Assembly (NCBI GenBank): GCA_027028505.1
Contig: JALVJE010000249.1
Span: 1-50,879, forward strand
Source: Bacteroidales bacterium
Lineage (GTDB): Bacteria > Bacteroidota > Bacteroidia > Bacteroidales > VadinHA17
Reading direction: 5' to 3'
Length of the DNA: 50,879 nucleotides
The translations under genes and the position numbers were made by a program. How positions within the stretch are numbered: the stretch's first letter is position 1; every line of letters starts with the position of its first letter. Shown here one piece after another: positions 1-6,659 of this stretch. Under the pieces are notes generated by a model. The model saw only the letters and a list, made by a program, of their open reading frames with translations, had not been told where the DNA came from and did no database searches.

Positions 1-125
1 GTCCCCTAAAGGGGAAGTCCGCCCACAAAATAATAGCAAGCGTGGGTAGGGGTTCCCCCTTCCTTGGGTACCGAAGTCCCGGTAAACCGGGACGGAGGTA
101 CCAGGAGGTCAGGGGGGCGGGGCAG
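1..125. repeat. G/C-homopolymer-rich hairpin-bearing intergenic repeat, similar in style to the repeats flanking the DUF559 gene
   Basis: Contains CCCCTAAAGGGG (start) and GTCCCGGTAAACCGGGAC (76-93), both with TAAA loops, and runs such as caggggggcgggg. Similarity in style only; not an alignable copy of the 78-bp repeat. Confidence 0.5.
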
Positions 126-213
126 GTTGGGTAATACGTTGTTTTAAAGTTGACATGACAATCGTGCCGGGTGATGGAAATTATTTTGTATTTATCAAAA
201 ATATCAGATCAAA

Positions 214-1338
214 ATGGAAGAGATCAGGGAAAGCGTTTCTCCGCGTAAAAGGCTGTTGTCGGTGGATGCCCTGCGGGGTTTTGACATGTTCTTCATCTCG
301 GGGGGAGGAGCATTTATTGTCCAGTTGCATGGCAAGACGGGTATGGGCTGGGTGGATACGCTGGCCGGGCAGATGGAGCATACGCCCTGGAACGGATTCA
401 CTTTTTACGATTTTATTTTCCCTCTGTTCCTGTTCATTTCGGGTGTTTCGCTCAGTCTTTCCCTGACGCGTCATCTGGAGAAAGGTACGGATAAGACAGC
501 GCTGTACAAAAAGGCTTTCTGGCGGATGATCATCCTGTATGTCCTCGGGCTGATCTACAAGAATTCCCCGATCCATTTCCTGGAGCCCTCCACCATTCGT
601 TTCAGCAGTGTGCTGGGGCGGATCGGCATCGCCACCTTCCTCACCACGCTCTTGTACCTGAACTTCAATATTCGTCAGCGGTTGTACTGGGTGGCCGGGA
701 TCCTGCTGGCCTATTATGCAGCGCTGTTCCTCATCCCCGTGCCGGCCAACGGCGTGGCCAATCTTACGCTGGGCGGTAACCTTACCGGCTGGATCGACCG
801 TCATATCATGCCCGGCCGGCTGATCCAGGGGGTTTATGATGAGAATGCCCTGACAGCCGATCTGCCTGCTGCCTGCCTGACCATCCTGGGAGCATGGGCG
901 GGAGATATCATCAACCGGAAAACCCTGCGGGATACCCAAAAAGTATTGTATCTTTTTATAATAGGTGTTTCTCTGATAACACTCGGAGTGTTGTGGGGAC
1001 TCCATTTTCCCGTCAACAAGCATTTGTGGAGCAGCTCTTTTATCCTGCTCACCGGCGGTATCGCCTTCCTGGCCCTGGATCTTTTCTTCCTGCTGATAGA
1101 GGTGTGGAAGTACCGGAAATGGGCTTTCTTCTTCCAGGTGATCGGATTGAACTCCCTGACGATCTACTATACCTATCATTTTATCAAGTTCAATTATACT
1201 TCGCAAAAGCTGTTCGACGGGATCTATACGCTTTTTGATCCGAAGTGGCACGAGGTGTTGGTATCCATCGGGACCGTTGTGCTGGTATGGTCTTTTTTGT
1301 ATTTTCTGTACCGGAAAAAGATCTTTATTAAGGTGTAG
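214..1338 (+). CDS. Multi-pass membrane acyltransferase-like protein (NagX / heparan-alpha-glucosaminide N-acetyltransferase-like, DUF5009 type)
   Basis: RLLSVDALRGFDMFFI N-terminus, NGFTFYDFIFPLFLFISGVS motif, many hydrophobic segments. Confidence 0.8.
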   Translation: MEEIRESVSPRKRLLSVDALRGFDMFFISGGGAFIVQLHGKTGMGWVDTLAGQMEHTPWNGFTFYDFIFPLFLFISGVSLSLSLTRHLEKGTDKTALYKKAFWRMIILYVLGLIYKNSPIHFLEPSTIRFSSVLGRIGIATFLTTLLYLNFNIRQRLYWVAGILLAYYAALFLIPVPANGVANLTLGGNLTGWIDRHIMPGRLIQGVYDENALTADLPAACLTILGAWAGDIINRKTLRDTQKVLYLFIIGVSLITLGVLWGLHFPVNKHLWSSSFILLTGGIAFLALDLFFLLIEVWKYRKWAFFFQVIGLNSLTIYYTYHFIKFNYTSQKLFDGIYTLFDPKWHEVLVSIGTVVLVWSFLYFLYRKKIFIKV

Positions 1339-1367
1339 AAAGAAGATAGCGGTTATTTTGGGGTTGT

Positions 1368-1445
1368 TACCCCTCTGCTCCGCACAAGTATAGGCATCAG
1401 GGGTAGGTTTCCCCCCTATGAATAGGGGGGACACAGGGGGGTGGT
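1368..1445. repeat. 78-bp direct repeat, copy 1 (left flank of DUF559 gene)
   Basis: tacccctctgctccgc...cccccctatgaataggggggacacaggggggtggt; 4 mismatches over 78 nt to the copy at 1867-1944. Contains CCCCCCTAT-GA-ATAGGGGGG (1411-1430) and TACCCCT...AGGGGTA inverted repeats. Confidence 0.95.
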
Positions 1446-1480
1446 ATTTGAACCGAAACAGAGAGTAAAAAAATGGGGAA

Positions 1481-1846
1481 ATGACAATTTCTGAGATCAA
1501 AGCATTTGCTGCAGAATTAAGAAAAAATCCAACGCCAGCAGAAAAAATACTTTGGGAGTATTTAAGAAAAAAACAACTGGATGGGAGGAAGTTTTTAAGA
1601 CAACATCCTATTATTCTTTATGCTATTAAAGATTACATCGCTTTCTACATACCTGATTTTTATTGTGCCCAAGAAAGATTAGTTGTGGAACTGGATGGCA
1701 AAATACATCTGAAAATGAAAGAAAGAGATAATGAGCGGGACAGGATTTTGCAGGATTATGGATTTAAAGTTTTACGGATTAAAAATGAAGAATTAAAAGA
1801 TATTGACAAAGTTTTGGGAAAAATAAGAAGTTGTTTCAGGAAATGA
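1481..1846 (+). CDS. DUF559 domain protein (Vsr/endonuclease-like fold)
   Basis: AAELRKNPTPAEKILWEYLRKKQLDGRKFLRQHPI...YIPDFYCAQERLVVELDGKIH...RDRILQDYGFKVLRIKNEEL matches the DUF559 pattern. Visibly AT-richer than its neighbours. Confidence 0.9.
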   Translation: MTISEIKAFAAELRKNPTPAEKILWEYLRKKQLDGRKFLRQHPIILYAIKDYIAFYIPDFYCAQERLVVELDGKIHLKMKERDNERDRILQDYGFKVLRIKNEELKDIDKVLGKIRSCFRK

Positions 1847-1866
1847 AATGATCAAATAGGGTTTAA

Positions 1867-1944
1867 TACCCCTCTGCTCCGCGCCAGTATAAGCATTAGG
1901 GGTAGGTTTCCCCCCTATGAATAGGGGGGACACAGGGGGGTGGT
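1867..1944. repeat. 78-bp direct repeat, copy 2 (right flank of DUF559 gene)
   Basis: Same length and ~95% identical by eye to 1368-1445. Confidence 0.95.
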
Positions 1945-2079
1945 GAGTTCATCTGTCAAAAGAAGGAAGTGGTAAATAATCTCCCTATGGAAAATAAAGG
2001 CCGAATCTGTTTTTATTCATCCATATAGCTTATATTTGTTATGAATATCGATGTGATGGGCATAAGAATGATTTTAATG

Positions 2080-2115
2080 AACTACGTAGCTGGCTACGTA
2101 GTTAGCTACGTAGTT
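2080..2115. repeat. Triple ctacgtag palindrome cluster
   Basis: aactacgtagc-tg-gctacgtagtt-agctacgtagtt: perfect 11-bp inverted repeat plus a third copy, about 70 bp upstream of the sulfatase start. Confidence 0.9.
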
Positions 2116-2181
2116 GAGTATTTATATGATAAAGATAGTCAGCTAGTAATGGGGAATGTAATAATTTAGTTTATAAAAAGT

Positions 2182-3717
2182 ATGAAAAAAGTAGTGATCT
2201 TTCCGGTTTTGGTGACTGTGCTCTTTCTCACTGCCTGCGGGGGAGGGAAGAAGGAACAGGCGTTGCCCAACATTGTATACATCCTTACCGATGACATGGG
2301 GTATGGGGATGTGTCGGCGCTGAACGAACATGCGGCGTGGAAGACGCCGAACATGGACCGGCTGGCCTCGGAAGGGATGGTCTTTACCGATGCCCATTCC
2401 GAGTCGGCGGTATGTACACCGACGCGGTACGGCATCCTCACCGGGCGGTATTCGTGGCGCACCCGTCTGAAGAGAGGGGTTTTAAAGGGCATATCGGAAC
2501 CTCTCATTGAAAAAGGAAGAATGACAGTGGCATCCCTTCTGAAGGGCCATGGTTATGAGACTGTTTGCATCGGCAAATGGCATCTGGGACTGGGATGGCA
2601 GTTGGTGCCGGGGACAAAAGACAGTATCGATTTTACCCGGCCTCTGACCGATACGCCCATTGACCATGGTTTTGACCATTCTTACATTATCCCTGCTTCG
2701 CTGGACATGCCTCCGTATGTATATATTGAAGATGACCATGTGACGGCCATCCCGGTAAAATACACGGTGAGCAAGGTGAAATACGGCTGGTGGCGCCAGG
2801 GACTGACTGCTCCCGATTTTGTCCATGAGCAGGTGCTGCCTCATCTGACCCGTCAGTCCATCGGCTTTATTGAAAAGCATGTAAAGGATCATCCGGACAA
2901 GCCCTTCTTCCTCTATTTTGCCATGCCTGCGCCTCATACTCCTATTTTACCCACCCCTGAATTTCAGGGGAAAAGCCACACCAATCCTTACGGGGACTAT
3001 GTGCTGGAGGTGGATGCCATGATCGGTAAGGTGATGCAGGCTGTGCAGGAGGCCGGCGTCGGGGATAATACGATCTTCATTGTCACCAGCGACAATGGCT
3101 GTTCTCCCCAGGCCGATTATGCGGAGCTGGCGAAGTTCGGGCACAACCCCAGCTATATTTTCCGGGGCACGAAGTCGGACATCTGGGAGGGGGGGCACCG
3201 CATCCCCTTCATTGTCCGGTGGCCGGGAACAGTAGCACCGGGGAGCCGTTGTTCGCAGACGGTGTGTCTGAACGACCTGATGGCTACGGTGGCTGCCATC
3301 ACCGGCGCGCAGCTGCCTGAGAATGCCGGCGAGGACAGCTACAATATCCTGCCCTTGCTCAAAGGCGGCAAAGAGGCGGTACGTCCTTCCCTGATCAACC
3401 ACTCCATCAACGGCAGCTTTGCCCTGCGCAAGGGACCCTGGAAACTGGAGATGTGTCCCGGCTCGGGAGGATGGAGCCATCCGAAGGACAAAGAGGCCAG
3501 GGCGATGGGACTGCCGGACTATCAGTTGTATAACCTGGACCAGGACATCCCGGAGACCCTCAACGTGGTGGATAAGCATCCTGAGATGGTGAAGCAGATG
3601 GAGGAGGAGCTGAAGAAGCAGATCCTCGACGGACGCAGCACCCCCGGGAAGCCGCAGCCGGAGGTGATGCCGGAGAAGTGGCCGGGGAGATGGTGGAAAG
3701 TGGGAAAGATGAAGTGA
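2182..3717 (+). CDS. Type I sulfatase (arylsulfatase family), predicted lipoprotein
   Basis: N-terminal lipobox LTAC; NIVYILTDDMGYGDVS; formylglycine motif CTPTR within SAVCTPTRYGILTGRY; HTPILPTPEF; GKWHLG. Confidence 0.92.
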   Translation: MKKVVIFPVLVTVLFLTACGGGKKEQALPNIVYILTDDMGYGDVSALNEHAAWKTPNMDRLASEGMVFTDAHSESAVCTPTRYGILTGRYSWRTRLKRGVLKGISEPLIEKGRMTVASLLKGHGYETVCIGKWHLGLGWQLVPGTKDSIDFTRPLTDTPIDHGFDHSYIIPASLDMPPYVYIEDDHVTAIPVKYTVSKVKYGWWRQGLTAPDFVHEQVLPHLTRQSIGFIEKHVKDHPDKPFFLYFAMPAPHTPILPTPEFQGKSHTNPYGDYVLEVDAMIGKVMQAVQEAGVGDNTIFIVTSDNGCSPQADYAELAKFGHNPSYIFRGTKSDIWEGGHRIPFIVRWPGTVAPGSRCSQTVCLNDLMATVAAITGAQLPENAGEDSYNILPLLKGGKEAVRPSLINHSINGSFALRKGPWKLEMCPGSGGWSHPKDKEARAMGLPDYQLYNLDQDIPETLNVVDKHPEMVKQMEEELKKQILDGRSTPGKPQPEVMPEKWPGRWWKVGKMK

Positions 3718-3728
3718 TAAAGGACAGA

Positions 3729-3760
3729 AGCGATGAAGCGATGATGTGATGATGCGATAA
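3729..3760. repeat. 8-bp-period degenerate tandem array
   Basis: agcgatga agcgatga tgtgatga tgcgataa. Confidence 0.7.
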
Positions 3761-3777
3761 AGAGAAATATTTTTGAG

Positions 3778-3805
3778 TTCTGAATTCTGATTGCTGATTT
3801 CTGAA
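3778..3805. repeat. 7-bp-period array
   Basis: ttctgaa ttctgat tgctgat ttctgaa. Confidence 0.8.
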
Positions 3806-3853
3806 TAGAAGTATTCACGCAGAGGCCGCGGAGATTTGCGCAATGAACGCAAT

Positions 3854-3884
3854 CCTTCGATACGCCTTCGGCTACTCAGGAACC
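3854..3884 (-). repeat. 31-bp hairpin repeat, copy 1
   Basis: ccttcgatacgccttcggctactcaggaacc; three further copies at 21393, 21525 and 22322. Confidence 0.9.
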
Positions 3885-3936
3885 AGTGTTAAGGAGCGAT
3901 GAGAAATGAGCTGTGAGTTGATGATCATAGAATGAC

Positions 3937-4034
3937 GCGCCGCAGGCGCAAATTTCGCGAGCGCAGCGAGCTAATTTCTACTTAATTTCGTCCCGACGCA
4001 GTCGGGGCTAATTTCGGCAGCGAGGCAGCCTAAT
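3937..4034. repeat. Array of mini-hairpins separated by (T/A)AATTTC heptamers
   Basis: GCGCC-GCA-GGCGC / AAATTTC / GCGAGC-GCA-GCGAGC / TAATTTC / TAATTTC / CCCGAC-GCA-GTCGGG / TAATTTC / GGCAGC-GAG-GCAGCC. Confidence 0.85.
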
Positions 4035-4072
4035 AACTCCAGGCTCCACAATTCATAAAAGGGCGAGCGTTG

Positions 4073-5194
4073 CTATGATCTTAGTGCTGCGATCATCTTT
4101 TCTGCGACGCGGGCTGAGACGCCGGGGTCTCCCATGATCTCCTGCAGGTGGCGGTAGTCGTCGAGCATCTGCCGGCGGGCGGGGGTATCCTCCAGGATCC
4201 TGTCGAGTTCCTCCCGGATGCGGGGCAGATTCACATCATTCTGTATCAGTTCCTTCACGGCCTCTTTGCCGAGGATGAGGTTGACCAGGGAGATGTAGTC
4301 GACATGCACGAAATATTTCCCAATGTGGTAGGTAAGTTTGTTCATGCGGTACATGACCACCTGGGGCACTCCCATGAGGGCGGTCTCCAGGGTGGCGGTA
4401 CCTGAAGTAACCAGGGCCGCGTGGGCTGCATGCAGGAGGTTGTAAGTGTCGTTGAAGACCACCTTCACATCCGTATTTGCCAGATAAGGAGCATAATCCT
4501 CCTCGTTGAAAGTAGGGGCGCCGGCGATGATGAACTGGTATCCGGGGTATTTCTCCGTAAGTTGAAGCATCAAAGGCAGGTGGTATTGCAGCTCCTGTTT
4601 CCGGCTGCCGGGGAGGAGGGCGATGACAGGGCGGTCGGGGAGGTCCAGCTTTTTCAGGAAGCGTTCGCGGGGTACCACCTCCTTTTTTCGGCGGGCTACT
4701 TCGTCGACGATGGGATTGCCGAGAAACTCAGCTTCGATGCCGTGTTTCCGGTAGAACTCTTTCTCAAAGGGGAGGATGATGAACATCCTGTCGACAAAAG
4801 CCTTTATTTTCTTAACGCGTTTCTGTTTCCAGGCCCACAGTTTCGGGGAGATGTAATAAAAAACCCTGAATCCCTGCTGATGGGCGAACTCTGCCATTCG
4901 CAGGTTGAAGCCCGGGTAGTCGATGAGGATCACCACATCGGGCCGGAAAGAGCGGATGGCTTCGCGGCATTTTTTCATATTACGGGAGATGGCCCGCAGG
5001 TGGGTCAGCACTTCCACGTACCCCATGTAAGCCATCTCGCGGTAATGGATCACCAGTCCCGGCGCTACCGCCTGCATCCTGTCCCCCCCGAAATAGCGGA
5101 AAGAGGCCTGCGGGTCTTGTTCCTGCAGGGCTTTCATCAGGTTGCCGCCGTGGACGTCTCCCGATGCTTCGCCGGCGATGAGGAAGTACTTCAT
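4073..5194 (-). CDS. lpxB: Lipid-A-disaccharide synthase
   Basis: MKYFLIAGEASGDVHGGNLMKAL, FGGDRM, VVILIDYPGFNLRMA, LLPGSRKQEL, SGTATLETAL. Confidence 0.96.
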   Translation of the reverse strand: MKYFLIAGEASGDVHGGNLMKALQEQDPQASFRYFGGDRMQAVAPGLVIHYREMAYMGYVEVLTHLRAISRNMKKCREAIRSFRPDVVILIDYPGFNLRMAEFAHQQGFRVFYYISPKLWAWKQKRVKKIKAFVDRMFIILPFEKEFYRKHGIEAEFLGNPIVDEVARRKKEVVPRERFLKKLDLPDRPVIALLPGSRKQELQYHLPLMLQLTEKYPGYQFIIAGAPTFNEEDYAPYLANTDVKVVFNDTYNLLHAAHAALVTSGTATLETALMGVPQVVMYRMNKLTYHIGKYFVHVDYISLVNLILGKEAVKELIQNDVNLPRIREELDRILEDTPARRQMLDDYRHLQEIMGDPGVSARVAEKMIAALRS

Positions 5195-5195
5195 C

Positions 5196-5510
5196 TTACA
5201 GGATGAACTTCAGGGCCACGATCACCAGGGCGGTGACGAAGGTGGCATACAGCACTCCCTTAGCGGCAAAGTCCCGCTTGCTCCAGATAAAGATGAAGAA
5301 CAGGAGCAGGTTGGGCAGCACGGCCAGGCTGAGGAACTTGGTCAGCACATTGGCCTTGATAGCTGTGGTGATGAATTCTCCGAAGGTACGGTGAGAGGCC
5401 CAGATGTACCAGATCAGAAAGAAGGTGAGGGGCGGCAGGATCAGTCCTGTGACCCAGCCGGTGAGGGGCTCATCCGCTTTTTTTCTTGGTTTTTGTTCTT
5501 CCATGTTCAT
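5196..5510 (-). CDS. Small membrane protein between surE and lpxB
   Basis: 104 aa with about three hydrophobic segments; same strand and packed between surE and lpxB. Confidence 0.75.
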   Translation of the reverse strand: MNMEEQKPRKKADEPLTGWVTGLILPPLTFFLIWYIWASHRTFGEFITTAIKANVLTKFLSLAVLPNLLLFFIFIWSKRDFAAKGVLYATFVTALVIVALKFIL

Positions 5511-5516
5511 TATGTT

Positions 5517-6323
5517 TTACAGTTCGGACAGGTCCATGTTCAGGTCACGGAGATGTTCCATATCGTCATACCGGGTATGGTCGGCATCGACGGGCACCAC
5601 GGCGACGAAGCCTTGTTCGAGGGCCCACTCGTCGGTGCCGGCAACGCCCGGCTCCAGGTTGTGGTAGAAACCGCGCAGCAGGTAGCCTTTTTCTCCGTTT
5701 TCATCGAGGGTCTCCTCAAACTCTTCCGACCAGTAGCCTTTGGTCTGCCGGCACACCCGGATCCCTTTGATGGTCCCGTCATCGGGGACGGGTACGTTGA
5801 CGTTAAGGCACAGGCCGGGACGGTATCCATTGGCCAGCACCTGGCGGATGATGGTGTCACTGATGCGGGCCGCGGCAGAAAAATCGGCCTCCGGGTCATA
5901 GTTGAGCAGCGACAGACCTATGGACCGTATGCCGTTGACGGCTCCTTCGAGGGCGGCGCCCATGGTGCCCGAATAGATGAGGTTGACAGAAGCATTGGAG
6001 CCGTGGTTGATACCCGATACCACCAGGTCGGGGCGCCGGGGCAGCAGTCTGTTGATGGCCAGCTTGACACAGTCGACCGGCGTGCCGGTGACGGTATAAC
6101 AGTGATAATCTCCCTCTGAGAGATCCCTCCGGTAGTTTACCCGCACCGGCCGGGAGACGGTGATAGCGTGGGACATGCCGGAGTGGGGCTCGGCGGGGAC
6201 CACGGCGTAGACCGTGCCCAGCGGCCGCACCACCTCCAGGAGGGCCTTCAGCCCGTTGGCGCCGGCACCGTCATCGTTGGTGACCAGTATGAGGGGTTTG
6301 TCAGGCATAGTTTGCAGGGGCAA
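5517..6323 (-). CDS. surE: 5'/3'-nucleotidase SurE
   Basis: LILVTNDDGAGANGLKAL, SGMSHAITV, DLVVSGINHGSNASVNLIYSGTMGAALEG. Confidence 0.95.
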   Translation of the reverse strand: MPLQTMPDKPLILVTNDDGAGANGLKALLEVVRPLGTVYAVVPAEPHSGMSHAITVSRPVRVNYRRDLSEGDYHCYTVTGTPVDCVKLAINRLLPRRPDLVVSGINHGSNASVNLIYSGTMGAALEGAVNGIRSIGLSLLNYDPEADFSAAARISDTIIRQVLANGYRPGLCLNVNVPVPDDGTIKGIRVCRQTKGYWSEEFEETLDENGEKGYLLRGFYHNLEPGVAGTDEWALEQGFVAVVPVDADHTRYDDMEHLRDLNMDLSEL

Positions 6324-6347
6324 AGATAAGATTTTATAAGGTCAAAA

Positions 6348-6480
6348 AGTTGATAAGTGCCGCAAATCTAGATTTGCGAGCCCGTCCTAACGGATGTTCA
6401 TCCGGGCGGGCATCCTCGAATTTTCAACGGATCAAAGATCCGGAAAATTCGGGATTGATAAGTTGAAGAGTTGAAGAGTT
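6348..6480 (+). repeat. Double-hairpin modular element, copy A, carrying an internal ~30-bp hairpin insertion
   Basis: cgcaaatctagatttgcg (6361-6378) - inserted cccgtcctaacggatgttcatccgggcggg (6381-6410) - catcctcga - gaattttcaacggatcaaagatccggaaaattc (6418-6450) - gggattgataagttgaagagtt. Aligns to the reverse complement of 25487-25584. Confidence 0.9.
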
Positions 6481-6493
6481 GTAACTCGAACTA

Positions 6494-6535
6494 GAACCAC
6501 GAACCATGAACCATGAACTATGAACTATGAACTCT
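6494..6535. repeat. 7-bp-period array
   Basis: gaaccac gaaccat gaaccat gaactat gaactat gaactct, followed by an aactcca aactcca segment. Confidence 0.9.
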
Positions 6536-6659
6536 TTAACTCCAAACTCCAGGCACTCCACACTCCACACTTTATTAACGTATTTAGAAAATATGTACTT
6601 TTGTGCTTCGGAAAATATTTTGAGATACGGCGTGAGGCCGGTAATTTTAAGCTACAGAG

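Noticed and set aside
181-1500. 439-aa antisense ORF spanning the acyltransferase gene and a 78-bp repeat
   Set aside because: Composition artefact; reads through a non-coding repeat and has no protein-like features.
1868-1944. 78-bp flanking repeat as an intrinsic terminator for the DUF559 gene
   Set aside because: The strong hairpin CCCCCCTATGAATAGGGGGG is followed by acacagggggg rather than a T-tract, and the same sequence lies upstream of the gene, so a mobile/repeat interpretation fits better.
2947-3852. 301-aa minus-strand ORF entering the 3720-3850 repeat region
   Set aside because: Translates intergenic tandem repeats and the complement of the sulfatase gene; not plausible as a protein.
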